Source: Planktothrix sp. PCC 11201 (GTDB lineage: Bacteria; Cyanobacteriota; Cyanobacteriia; Cyanobacteriales; Microcoleaceae). Taken from it: a DNA stretch of 64,000 nt. Shown here piece by piece: positions 53,560 to 61,941 of the stretch. The notes under the pieces are model-generated. The model made no database searches and was not told where the DNA came from. It worked only from the letters and a program-made list of their open reading frames with translations. Numbering within the stretch: the first letter of the stretch is position 1; each line of letters starts with the position of its first letter. The position numbers and the translations under genes are program-made. The stretch covers positions 857,974-921,973 of the forward strand of contig NZ_LT797701.1 in NCBI RefSeq assembly GCF_900009135.1, given 5' to 3'.

Positions 53560-53603
53560 TTGTTGGGCTTCAGCCCATCTTAAGAGGGGCTGAAGCCCAA
53601 CAA
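53560..53603. terminator. Palindromic dispersed repeat acting as probable terminator
   Basis: Perfect 17-base arms, TTGTTGGGCTTCAGCCC and its complement, with a 10-base loop, followed within eight bases by TTTTTTG. It is 27 bases after the hydrolase stop and is the fullest copy of the repeat family also at 25067 and 47066. Confidence 0.7.
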
Positions 53604-53690
53604 CAAGTTTTTTGTGTGTTAAACTATCTGAAGATAAGCGATTTCCATTGCTGAGATATTCAATCAATTAATTAACATTGGTTAAGTTTT

Positions 53691-53987
53691 ATGGAAACTC
53701 AACAACTCCCAACCAAAGTCCAATTTACCCTAGATATTTCTCCTCCTTCTACAGAAATTCATCAACAAGCAGAATTAAAAGCTAAAACAGCCTATATTAT
53801 GACTTTATTAGAGCATCAAATTATTAGCAATAGTCGAGCAGAAAAATTGTTAGGAATTTCTCGTTTAGCGCTGATTAATTTAATGAGTCAATATGGATTG
53901 TCTATTTTAGATGATAGTATGAGTTTAGAAGAATTTCAACAAGAAGTAGAACAGGCAAACACAATTTTGAAACAATATAACAAGTGA
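53691..53987 (+). CDS. UPF0175-family antitoxin
   Basis: A 98-residue small protein that pairs with the following DUF3368 toxin. The central region KAKTAYIMTLLEHQIISNSRAEKLLGISRLALINLMSQYGL contains a helix-turn-helix-like segment expected for an antitoxin that represses its own operon; the tail SLEEFQQEVEQA is helical and could wrap the toxin. The stop overlaps the toxin start by four bases (GTGA), a typical toxin-antitoxin coupling. Upstream, the palindromic repeat at 53560-53603 isolates it from the hydrolase. Confidence 0.85.
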   Translation: METQQLPTKVQFTLDISPPSTEIHQQAELKAKTAYIMTLLEHQIISNSRAEKLLGISRLALINLMSQYGLSILDDSMSLEEFQQEVEQANTILKQYNK

Positions 53988-54469
53988 TTATTATTTCTGA
54001 TACAACGGCTTTTAGTGAATTAGCTAAGGTCGGACAGATGAATTTACTAAGAGATGTTTTTGGTCAGGTAATTATTCCTCAAGAAGTCTACAATGAAATA
54101 AACACAGGCTTTCATCCCGCAACCGAGCTTGTTCAAGAAGCCAATTGGTTAGAAATTATTAGGGTTAAAAATCCTCAACAAGTTAATCAGTTTCAATTAG
54201 AATATGATTTGGATTTAGGAGAATGTGCAGCAATTGTCTTAGCTCAGGAATTGAATGCTGATTTACTCCTCATTGATGAACGTTCTGCAAGACAATTGGC
54301 TCTATTAATGAATATAAAAATTATTGGTATGGTTGGTGTTCTCTTGTTAGCAAAACAACGGGGATTGATCACATCTGTTAAACAGATTCTTGATCAGCTT
54401 ATTGAAAATGGCACAAGAATTAGCAAGCAGCTTTACCAATATGCACTAATAACTGCCGAAGAATGCTAA
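53984..54469 (+). CDS. DUF3368 PIN-like toxin
   Basis: A 161-residue protein of the DUF3368 group within the PIN nuclease clan. Conserved acidic positions appear in IISDTTAFSELAKV, LDLGECAAIVLAQE and LLLIDERSAR, matching the metal-binding pattern of PIN ribonucleases. The start is GTG at 53984, overlapping the antitoxin stop. Such toxins are thought to cleave RNA when antitoxin is lost; the target here is unknown. All expected acidic residues remain, so it could be active. The pair lies in a region of ordinary housekeeping genes, as small mobile maintenance modules often do. Confidence 0.85.
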   Translation: MIIISDTTAFSELAKVGQMNLLRDVFGQVIIPQEVYNEINTGFHPATELVQEANWLEIIRVKNPQQVNQFQLEYDLDLGECAAIVLAQELNADLLLIDERSARQLALLMNIKIIGMVGVLLLAKQRGLITSVKQILDQLIENGTRISKQLYQYALITAEEC

Positions 54470-54514
54470 ACTATCTGAATATATTTGAAGATACTCAGAT
54501 AGAAACCTAATGAA

Positions 54515-54862
54515 ATGACATTCCAGCCCAGCTACTTCAAAGCCGATTTCTTCAAAGTCCTGTCTAACCCGGTGCGTATCCAGATTTTAGACGCCTTGCG
54601 CTTGGGGGAAAAGAGCGTTAACTATATCGCCCAATGGATTGAAGTTGAGGCATCTTCAGTCTCTCAGCAGTTATCGATTCTACGTCGCCATAACTTGGTG
54701 AAAGCCCGACGACAGGGAAACTACATCTTTTACTGCATCCGTGACCCAGCAATTTTCAAAGTTCTCGATGCCGCCCTAGAAGTTTTTAATAACCATCTCG
54801 TAGAAGTGCGTGATGCTTTAGAAAATCTCGAAGATCCGAACTCAGAAAATCGATCATCCTAA
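54515..54862 (+). CDS. ArsR-family winged-helix transcriptional regulator
   Basis: A 115-residue repressor-type protein. The winged helix spans about residues 10-85: FKVLSNPVRIQILDALRLG, then VEASSVSQQLSILRRHNLVKARRQGNYIFY as recognition helix and wing. The usual metal-binding ELCVCDL motif is absent; only one Cys (about residue 77) is seen, so it likely senses something other than arsenite by that site. It is 27 bases upstream of the SulP gene in the same direction and probably controls that operon in response to ion or redox state (inference). Confidence 0.9.
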   Translation: MTFQPSYFKADFFKVLSNPVRIQILDALRLGEKSVNYIAQWIEVEASSVSQQLSILRRHNLVKARRQGNYIFYCIRDPAIFKVLDAALEVFNNHLVEVRDALENLEDPNSENRSS

Positions 54863-54889
54863 CAATATTAAATACATAAAATCACTGCT

Positions 54890-56533
54890 ATGACAGAAGA
54901 AGTAATCAAACAAAACCTGGGCTTAGGTGGGATTTTTGGCTCTTGGCGAGGTGATTTAACCGGGGGAATTACCGCCGCCATTGTAGCCTTACCCCTAGCC
55001 TTAGCCTTTGCGGTAGCCAGTGGAGTCGAACCCCAAGCCGGACTGTATACCGCCATTATCGCCGGGATTGTCGCGGCTATCTGTGGGGGGTCACAGGTAC
55101 AAATTACCGGGCCCACCGGAGCCATGGCCGTAATTCTGATTGGAATTGTCAGTAAATACGGGATTGAGAAAGTTTGGATAGCCGGGGTCATGGCCGGAAT
55201 CATTCAGGTGGCTCTGGGAGTGACTAAATTAGGCCAAATGGTGAAATTTATTCCCTATCCGGTCACCAGTGGCTTTACAAATGGGATTGCGGTGATTATT
55301 TTTTGTAGCCAACTGAATAATTTTTTCGGCCTAGATTTACCTCGAAGTGAACACTTTTTTCCTGGATTATTAGAAACTTTTAGCCATTTAGAAAATATTA
55401 ATTGGGCAACGGTTAGTATCGCCAGCGTTGTGATTGTCACCAAACTATTTTGGGTCAAAATCACCCGTCTAATTCCCGGTTCTTTGGTAGGGTTAATTTT
55501 AGCAACCGGACTAACGGCCTATTTTCACCTGAATATTCAAATGATTGGCGAAATTCCCCAATCTTTACCCCTTCCCCATGGTATTCCCCATTGGCAAGAT
55601 TGGGGTTTACTCCGAGAATTAATTAATCCCGCCTTAGCATTAGCAGCTTTAGGGAGTATTGAATCCTTGCTGTCGGCGGTGGTCGCTGATGGGATGACCG
55701 TTAGCGATAAACACAATAGCAACCGAGAACTGATTGGTCAAGGATTAGCTAATATAATTGTTCCCTTTTTTGGGGGGATTCCAGCGACGGGAGCCATCGC
55801 CCGCACTGCTGTTAACGTCCGCTCTGGCGGGAAAACCCGTCTTTCGGGGGTGATTCACGGTGTGGCTCTGGCCCTAATTGTAGTTATATTCGCGCCTCTA
55901 GCCGCTCAAATTCCCTTAGCTGCCTTAGCGGGAATTCTGATGGTCACCAGTGTCAGAATGATTGAATGGGAAACCATTGGCTTACTGTTGAGGGCAGATT
56001 ACGCTGATTTTGGGGTGATGTTACTGACTTGGGGGATTACAATTGGTTTTGATTTAATTCTGGCGGTGGAAGTGGGTTTGATTGCAGCAAGTGTTTTATT
56101 TATCAAACGAATGAGTGAACTGGAAATGGCTAAAGTTCCTCAAGAAGAAGCTTTTCCTCCTGGAATTCCTCTGGAATTGACTAAAGAAATTGCCGTGTAT
56201 CGGGTTGATGGCCCCCTGTTTTTTGGGGCGGCGGAACGATTTGCTACCTTCTTAAGGGAAGAACCTCAAGTCAAGTATTTAATTTTACGACTGCGGTTTG
56301 TTCCTAATATTGATACCACAGCGTTAGTGGCTCTTGAAGACATCTATCAAGACCTCAAACGTCGGGGTTGTCGTTTGATTTTAAGTGGTCTACAACCTCA
56401 AGTTCAGCAACGTTTAGAACGGAGTGGTCTGTTGGAAAAAATTGGTCAAAATAACTGTTTTGAAACCACTGATGCAGCCATTCGCTCCTTGCAAGAACCT
56501 ATTAAAGAAAAAGAGTTGGAATTTCAAACATGA
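54890..56533 (+). CDS. SulP-family anion transporter (sulfate/bicarbonate type)
   Basis: A 547-residue transporter with about ten to fourteen helices followed by a cytoplasmic STAS domain. Signature motifs include GGITAAIVALPLALAFAVASG, the Gly-Pro-Thr-Gly motif in QITGPTGAMAVI, and PYPVTSGFTNGIA. The STAS domain (about residues 425-540) contains VPNIDTTALVALEDI. Cyanobacterial SulP proteins include BicA, a sodium-dependent bicarbonate importer, and sulfate carriers; sequence alone does not separate them. The next gene encodes an exported carbonic-anhydrase-like protein and overlaps by four bases, which favours bicarbonate as substrate (inference). Confidence 0.9.
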   Translation: MTEEVIKQNLGLGGIFGSWRGDLTGGITAAIVALPLALAFAVASGVEPQAGLYTAIIAGIVAAICGGSQVQITGPTGAMAVILIGIVSKYGIEKVWIAGVMAGIIQVALGVTKLGQMVKFIPYPVTSGFTNGIAVIIFCSQLNNFFGLDLPRSEHFFPGLLETFSHLENINWATVSIASVVIVTKLFWVKITRLIPGSLVGLILATGLTAYFHLNIQMIGEIPQSLPLPHGIPHWQDWGLLRELINPALALAALGSIESLLSAVVADGMTVSDKHNSNRELIGQGLANIIVPFFGGIPATGAIARTAVNVRSGGKTRLSGVIHGVALALIVVIFAPLAAQIPLAALAGILMVTSVRMIEWETIGLLLRADYADFGVMLLTWGITIGFDLILAVEVGLIAASVLFIKRMSELEMAKVPQEEAFPPGIPLELTKEIAVYRVDGPLFFGAAERFATFLREEPQVKYLILRLRFVPNIDTTALVALEDIYQDLKRRGCRLILSGLQPQVQQRLERSGLLEKIGQNNCFETTDAAIRSLQEPIKEKELEFQT

Positions 56534-57153
56534 ACCATAATTTTCAGGGAATTCAGGGATGTGGCTGTCAGGGAAATTGTTCCCATTTGTTAAGTCGTCG
56601 TTGGTTTATGCGATCGCTTTTAACAACTATTGTTTCTATTCCTCTGTTGGAATTTGCTAAACCCGCTCTGTCTGCAAATCATCACGCTAAGGCTTTAGTC
56701 TTAAGTTGTATTGATTTTCGGTTTATGAGCGCGGAACAGCAATTTCTGTCTAATATTTTACCCCAACAATATGACTGGACAGCCCTAGCCGGAGCTTCCT
56801 TAGCAATTTCTGGTTTTCCCCATCAAGCAGAATCAACGGTTTTTTGGGATCAATTAGAGTTATCCTATAAACTCCATGCTATTGAAAAAGTGATCATTTT
56901 AGATCATCAAGATTGTGGAGCCTATGCTAGTTTAATTGACCCTAACCTACATGAAAATCCCGAACGGGAATATCAAGCCCATGTTAATTATTTAAACCAA
57001 GCTTATACAGCAATTCGTGAGCGGTATCCGAGTTTGGATGTGGAACTCTATTTTGTGACTTTAGAGTCGCAATTCCAGGCGGTTACTCCAAAACCTGGTT
57101 TTTCTGCTTCTAGCGAAATCCTGAAGCGACAGAGGAACCCTGGAAAGATATAA
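56530..57153 (+). CDS. Exported beta-carbonic-anhydrase-like protein (Tat signal)
   Basis: A 207-residue protein with the beta-carbonic anhydrase metal layout: Cys60-x-Asp62-x-Arg64 (CIDFR) and His126-x2-Cys129 (DHQDCGAY). The N-terminus has a twin-Arg motif SRRWFM at 22-27 and a hydrophobic stretch ending LSA, so export by Tat to periplasm or thylakoid lumen is likely. Before the twin-Arg lies a small Cys cluster (GCGCQGNC), unusual for a signal peptide. It overlaps the SulP gene by ATGA. Interconverting CO2 and bicarbonate outside the membrane would feed the transporter, but family members with non-anhydrase roles exist. Confidence 0.82.
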   Translation: MNHNFQGIQGCGCQGNCSHLLSRRWFMRSLLTTIVSIPLLEFAKPALSANHHAKALVLSCIDFRFMSAEQQFLSNILPQQYDWTALAGASLAISGFPHQAESTVFWDQLELSYKLHAIEKVIILDHQDCGAYASLIDPNLHENPEREYQAHVNYLNQAYTAIRERYPSLDVELYFVTLESQFQAVTPKPGFSASSEILKRQRNPGKI

Positions 57154-57184
57154 TCAAGATAGTCTGTTATTTTTAGGAAATGCC

Positions 57185-57619
57185 ATGGCGAGACTTGATT
57201 ACGTTCCATCTCAATCATCTTCGGGTTATCTGGGAAAAGGTGCTATCCTACTGACTATTTTAGCTGGAACCATGGCGTTTACCAATCCCCAACGAGAAGA
57301 ATATATTAATTATGCTTCTGATCAATTATCCGCCGAAATTAAAAAATCCATTTGTAAAGAATCCCAAGTCCCGGAATTTTTAAAAGGATTTTCTAGTGCA
57401 TTAGTAAATACTTGTAATAGCTTAGTAACCACCCAACGCAACTTAATTAAAGACACGGTAGATAAATCCACAACCCGACAAAATGCGATTTTATTTAGTG
57501 TTTATACCACCGAAGTTGCCGGATATAAATATCAAACATTAGGGGGATTTGGTAATTTTATGACCTTTCCGACAAAAGATCCAAATTCTTCTAAATCTAC
57601 CGCCAAAAAATTAAATTAG
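57185..57619 (+). CDS. DUF4359 domain protein
   Basis: A 144-residue cyanobacterial protein of unknown role. A hydrophobic segment (about 18-34, GAILLTILAGTMAF) follows a short basic N-terminus and may be a membrane anchor. The rest is soluble and extracytoplasmic by that topology, with NPQREEYINYASDQL and two Cys (ICKES and VNTCNS) that could form a disulfide. The YKYQTLGGFGNFMTF segment near the end is typical of the family as I recall it. It lies 31 bases after the carbonic-anhydrase-like gene and may be co-transcribed. Its end overlaps by four bases the convergent GTPase gene. Confidence 0.8.
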   Translation: MARLDYVPSQSSSGYLGKGAILLTILAGTMAFTNPQREEYINYASDQLSAEIKKSICKESQVPEFLKGFSSALVNTCNSLVTTQRNLIKDTVDKSTTRQNAILFSVYTTEVAGYKYQTLGGFGNFMTFPTKDPNSSKSTAKKLN

Positions 57620-58992
57620 GAAGTTTGATCAATTTCCGACTTTAATCGCAGGATAAAACTATCTCGGTTAACTTGATTCAAAATCTCTTGAATAGCGGTA
57701 TCAATCCCCTGTTCACCCCAACTACAGCCTTTTTCTAAATAGACTTGTGCCGCCTGACCCACAGTATAGGTAAAATAGGCAGAAATCGAGGCTTGAGTAA
57801 TAGCAATTCCGGCATAATTAGCGATATCTGTCGCTAACCCGGCGGCACTTTTACCAAATCCTAATATCCAACCACTACCCATTTCAGCTAATAGTAATCC
57901 TCCCGAACTTAATAGAATTTTTTTCCATAATTTCCCCGCTTGATAACTGGTCATGGGTAAACCATATAAACGCGCCAAAGACCGAATTAAAATTAAATCG
58001 CTAATGGTTGCACCCAATACATCTAAAATCGCAATCGGATTTAGGGCTACCGCTAGGGCCTTATAGCGAGTAAATTTCCAGATTAATTCCTCGGCTTCCG
58101 CCGCTTGCAATTGAATACTTTGACGAGCAATAATTCTTTCTGCTTCTCTCCCTTGAACTAAAGCATTTAACGCTAAAAGTGAGCGTCCTTCTCGATTTAA
58201 TAGCTTTAAAATAATCTGTTTTAATTCATCAATTTGAGATGCGGGAGCTTCCCATTCATAAGTTATTCGACCATCCGGCCATTCAATTCTTAACTGAATG
58301 GGTGCGGGTTCTGCGGATACTTTGACAATCTCAAATGGTTGGGAGTTATTGGAAGATTCAACAGTAGAAACATCTTGAGTTTGAGCGAGTTTTTGTAAAT
58401 TTTGATATATTTTTTCCCGTTCTATTTCCGTATATAAATCAATTTTATTAAAAACAATAATTAATGGTTTATGGGCATTTTGTAGTTCTAATAAAGCCTC
58501 ATATTCGGTTCTGGTTAAATCCCCCGCTACCACAAATAAAATTAAATCCGCTTGACGAGTGACTTCATGAGCCATATCCCCCCGTACCTGTCCGGCGACT
58601 TCATCTAATCCAGGGGTATCAATTAACTCCACTTGAATCGGATTTGATTCGTCAATATTATCAATTCGATTCGGTTCTTCAATCTGAGATAAAGGCACAC
58701 TCCAACGAATAGAACGGGGCCATTGAGTTACCCCATTTAACGGCCCGGTTTGGAGAATTTTTTCCCCTAATAAAGCATTTAAAACCGCCGATTTTCCCCG
58801 ACTAACTAAACCAAAAACCGCAATTCTAATAATTCCTTGTTCGAGCTTTTCTAAATTAGTTGATAGAATTTCTAACTGTTTTTGTAATGTCGCTTGTAAT
58901 TCAGGATGGGAACTCCTGCGCCCCCGTTGTAAATGGTGATAACGGGATAAAGTTTGTTTTAAACTAGAACGAGCTTGATTAAAATGATTCAT
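57616..58992 (-). CDS. Era-like GTPase with C-terminal DUF697 membrane domain
   Basis: A 458-residue GTP-binding protein. The G domain (about 50-265) has G1 GLVSRGKSA, G3 DTPGLDE and G4 NKID. The C-terminal DUF697-type region has hydrophobic helices (ALNPIAILDVLGATISDLILIRSLARLYGL, then LLLAEMGSGWILGFGKSAAGL). An N-terminal helix with basic residues precedes the G domain. Proteins of this kind are widespread in cyanobacteria and chloroplasts, sometimes in several copies, with suspected roles in membrane organisation. All nucleotide-binding motifs are intact. Confidence 0.88.
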   Translation of the reverse strand: MNHFNQARSSLKQTLSRYHHLQRGRRSSHPELQATLQKQLEILSTNLEKLEQGIIRIAVFGLVSRGKSAVLNALLGEKILQTGPLNGVTQWPRSIRWSVPLSQIEEPNRIDNIDESNPIQVELIDTPGLDEVAGQVRGDMAHEVTRQADLILFVVAGDLTRTEYEALLELQNAHKPLIIVFNKIDLYTEIEREKIYQNLQKLAQTQDVSTVESSNNSQPFEIVKVSAEPAPIQLRIEWPDGRITYEWEAPASQIDELKQIILKLLNREGRSLLALNALVQGREAERIIARQSIQLQAAEAEELIWKFTRYKALAVALNPIAILDVLGATISDLILIRSLARLYGLPMTSYQAGKLWKKILLSSGGLLLAEMGSGWILGFGKSAAGLATDIANYAGIAITQASISAYFTYTVGQAAQVYLEKGCSWGEQGIDTAIQEILNQVNRDSFILRLKSEIDQTS

Positions 58993-59012
58993 TATTAATG
59001 GGGAATGGGGAT

Positions 59013-59078
59013 CACGGATTTAAGAGGATTTCACGGATTTTAATCTGTGTTAATCTGCGTAATCCTCTTAAATCCGTG
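59013..59078. repeat. Inverted repeat CACGGATTTAAGAGGATT, 18-bp perfect arms
   Basis: The arms at 59013-59030 and 59061-59078 surround CACGGATTTTAATCTGTG-like sequence. It lies between two leftward genes. A related ATCACGGATTTAAAGGATTAC fragment is found after the DUF3352 gene at about 61813, so this is a dispersed repeat that may also end transcripts. Confidence 0.7.
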
Positions 59079-59095
59079 TTTAAAAAATACCCAAT

Positions 59096-60022
59096 TTAGG
59101 AGGAAGATAAAATATCTTCTAGGGCAGGTTTAACGGTGGGATATTGATAATTAAAATTGTAGGATAGGGTACGTTTGGGTAGGACTTGTTGACCTTGGAG
59201 GATAACTTGGGCCGCATCCCCTAATAACATTTCCAGGGCAAAATCAGGAACCGGAAGCCAGGAGGGACGATGGAGAACTTCCCCTAAAGCATGACATAAC
59301 TGCCCCATTCTAACCGGGTTAGGGGCGGTAGCATTAAGCACCCCTTCAATTTGGGAATTGGTTAAACTTAATAGGATTAAATTAACTAAATCCTCTCGAT
59401 GAATCCAAGAAAACCATTGTTCCCCCGAACCTAATGGCCCCCCGGCAAATAGTTTAAAGGGAGTGAGCATTTTTCCCAAAGCTCCCCCCATGGCTAAAAC
59501 AATCCCCAATCTTAAAATTACTAAACGAGTTCCTGTTTCCTTAACCTGTTGGGCTGCGGTTTCCCAAGCTAGACAGACATTAGCTAGAAAGTCCTGTCCA
59601 GAGGGGCTATGTTCGTCAAAGAGGGCGGTTTCGCTGGTTCCGTAATAGCCGATCGCTGAAGCACTAACCAGGACACTAGGTTTAGAATTAGCTTGTGCGA
59701 TCGCTTCAACTAATTTCTGGGTAGCCGTAGCCCGACTTTCTAAAATTTCCTGTTTGCGTTGCGGTGTCCATCTTTCATCGGCAATTCCCGCCCCGGCTAA
59801 ATTCACCACCCCATCACATCCAGAAATGGCCTGTTGCCAAGCACCGGATATCGTGGGAGTGTAACCGACAATTTCTAACTGGGAATAGACAGAACTGGGA
59901 AACACCCGTTTGGCCCGTTCCCGATGACGGGTGAGAACTAATACCGAATGTCCTGACCGTTGGAGTCGCTCCACTAAACGACTGCCGACAAAACCTGTGG
60001 CTCCTGTAACTGCTACTTTCAT
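59096..60022 (-). CDS. TIGR01777-family epimerase-like oxidoreductase
   Basis: An extended SDR of 308 residues. It opens MKVAVTGATGFVGSRLV with the TGxxGxxG nucleotide-binding motif, followed by LTRHRERAKRVF. Family motifs seen are GVVNLAGAGIADERW, SASAIGYYG (Tyr of the catalytic region), EHSPSGQDFLANVCLAWE, RLGIVLAMGGALGKML and WFSWIHREDL. The C-terminal DUF1731-like part (PDFALEMLLGDAAQVILQGQQVLPKR) is complete. This group includes E. coli YfcH and plastid homologues, with no settled substrate. The start ATG at 60022 matches the family N-terminus exactly. Confidence 0.92.
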   Translation of the reverse strand: MKVAVTGATGFVGSRLVERLQRSGHSVLVLTRHRERAKRVFPSSVYSQLEIVGYTPTISGAWQQAISGCDGVVNLAGAGIADERWTPQRKQEILESRATATQKLVEAIAQANSKPSVLVSASAIGYYGTSETALFDEHSPSGQDFLANVCLAWETAAQQVKETGTRLVILRLGIVLAMGGALGKMLTPFKLFAGGPLGSGEQWFSWIHREDLVNLILLSLTNSQIEGVLNATAPNPVRMGQLCHALGEVLHRPSWLPVPDFALEMLLGDAAQVILQGQQVLPKRTLSYNFNYQYPTVKPALEDILSSS

Positions 60023-60169
60023 TGAAATGACTCGTAATGGCTGAATAGTCGCACCTTTGTCTTTAGATTAACAAATCTTCGTCCCCTTCCCCGATAGGGT
60101 AACAAGCTAACATGGAGAAAATTAACCGAAACCCTGGGTGATCATCCCAACCCCCGCTAAAAAATCATC

Positions 60170-61813
60170 ATGCTGACCCGAAAAAAATCTAAGCTACTTT
60201 TGGCTGTGGCGGCGCTGACTGTATGTGGGAGTGTCGCCGCAGCCCTTTACTTAACCACCGAGCGGTACAAAGCCTATAGTCCCTTAGAAAGTGGCAAACT
60301 GGTGCCGGATAGGGCAATCATGGCAACTTATCTGTCGGTAACGCCTCACGTCCTATCAGAATTAGAAAATTTTGGCACACCGGAAGCTCAAGCATTAGTG
60401 AGTCGGGGAATCAAAATTTTTCAACAACAGAGTTTAGCAGGGGCCACGATTAATTTTAACCGGGATATTCAACCTTGGATCGGCGGGGTGATGGTGGCTT
60501 TACTTCCTGCTGATGGAATTAAACCCGTAACAGACCCCCAATTATTAATGGTTGTGGGAATTAAAAATAAATGGAAAGCTTGGCAATTTGCCCAAAAATT
60601 AAATGCCTCATCGGATGTTAAATCTCAACAGAGTCAATATCGAGGGGTGACTCTATCGAGTTATACCGAAAAAACCGGAAAACAATATAACGTGGCAGTT
60701 ATTAACGATCAGGCAGTAATCGCGGCTAATCCTGAAACCGTGAAACGGGCGATCGATACCTTCAGGGGTTCTCCTTCTTTGGTCAGTTTATCGGGAAAAT
60801 CCGACCTATTTTTTAAAAGTGCCAATCTTGCTAATCCTCTAGTGACGGTGTTTATTGCCGATTATGATCGGTTAACACAGGATTTGAGCAGCACTTGGCC
60901 AGAAGTTTTGAGTTTATCCGGTCAATCCCTATCTTCGGTGAAACCGATTCAATCGATGGTCATTGGAGTCGGGGTAGAGGGGGATGGGATTCGCTTAAAA
61001 GCGATGGCTCAGTTACGTCCCAATGGCACAGTATCCCAACAACTGCCGGAATTTGGGAAAATGATCGATCGTTTCCCCAGTAACACCCTGGCTCTGGTAA
61101 ATAGTCATGATCTGCATCAATTTTGGTTAGAGTTTTTAACTTTGGGGGAAAATAACCGGGATTTGAAGAAGATAATTAGTCAAATTCGTTTGGGACTGCA
61201 AGCGATTAATTTAGACGCGGATAGGGAGGTGTTTGGCTGGATGGACGGGGAGTTTGCCCTGGCTGCGATCGCTTCTGAAAAAGGAGTATTAGCCTCCTTG
61301 GGGTTGGGGGGAGTGGTATTAATTGAAACTAGCGATCGCCCCGCCGCAGAAACAATGTTAAATAAACTCAATACTCTGGTTGCCGGGGGCAATCCTCCGA
61401 TTAATATTGAACAACGGAGTTTATCTGGAATTGAGGTGACGGAATGGAATGATCCCAAACAGGGAACACTATTTGGACATGGATGGTTAAGTCCTAATGT
61501 GATGTTTGTTGCCTTTGGTGGGCCAGTAGTGGAAGCGATAACTCAGAACCCCACCGATCCCCTGAATCGAAGCCAACGGTTTCAGGAAATTAGCAAATCC
61601 CTACCGAGTTCTCATCATAGTTATGTCTATTTAGATATTGAAAAAATGACGTCTTGGGCAATGGGATATCTATTAGCATCCCCGGCGATCGCCCTTCAAC
61701 CAAATAGAATGACTATGCTAAATTCGATTCGAGGTGTGGGAATTAGTGCTAGTTTTCCCGATCCTTCGAAGGTTGAGGTAGAGATGCTATTGGTACTCAA
61801 ACCCAAAACTTAA
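60170..61813 (+). CDS. DUF3352 domain protein, membrane-anchored
   Basis: A 547-residue cyanobacterial protein. An N-terminal helix (about 7-27, LLLAVAALTVCGSVAAALYL) acts as anchor or signal. The rest should be extracytoplasmic, with segments typical of DUF3352: PDRAIMATYLSVTP, WIGGVMVALLP, then VVGIKNKWKAWQFAQKL, RFPSNTLALVNSHDL and FGWMDGEFALAAIA. The repeated pattern of a strand-rich module suggests internally duplicated domains. Function is unknown to me. It is divergent from the TIGR01777 gene with a 147-base gap, so each has its own promoter. Confidence 0.82.
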   Translation: MLTRKKSKLLLAVAALTVCGSVAAALYLTTERYKAYSPLESGKLVPDRAIMATYLSVTPHVLSELENFGTPEAQALVSRGIKIFQQQSLAGATINFNRDIQPWIGGVMVALLPADGIKPVTDPQLLMVVGIKNKWKAWQFAQKLNASSDVKSQQSQYRGVTLSSYTEKTGKQYNVAVINDQAVIAANPETVKRAIDTFRGSPSLVSLSGKSDLFFKSANLANPLVTVFIADYDRLTQDLSSTWPEVLSLSGQSLSSVKPIQSMVIGVGVEGDGIRLKAMAQLRPNGTVSQQLPEFGKMIDRFPSNTLALVNSHDLHQFWLEFLTLGENNRDLKKIISQIRLGLQAINLDADREVFGWMDGEFALAAIASEKGVLASLGLGGVVLIETSDRPAAETMLNKLNTLVAGGNPPINIEQRSLSGIEVTEWNDPKQGTLFGHGWLSPNVMFVAFGGPVVEAITQNPTDPLNRSQRFQEISKSLPSSHHSYVYLDIEKMTSWAMGYLLASPAIALQPNRMTMLNSIRGVGISASFPDPSKVEVEMLLVLKPKT

Positions 61814-61941
61814 TCACGGATTTAAAGGATTACACAGATTACACGGTTTAAAAAGCAACAAAACTAAATTTGCGAAATCATTGTAATCTGCCTAAATTAG
61901 CGATAACTAATCACTGATAACTGATAACTGATTTAAAGCGT

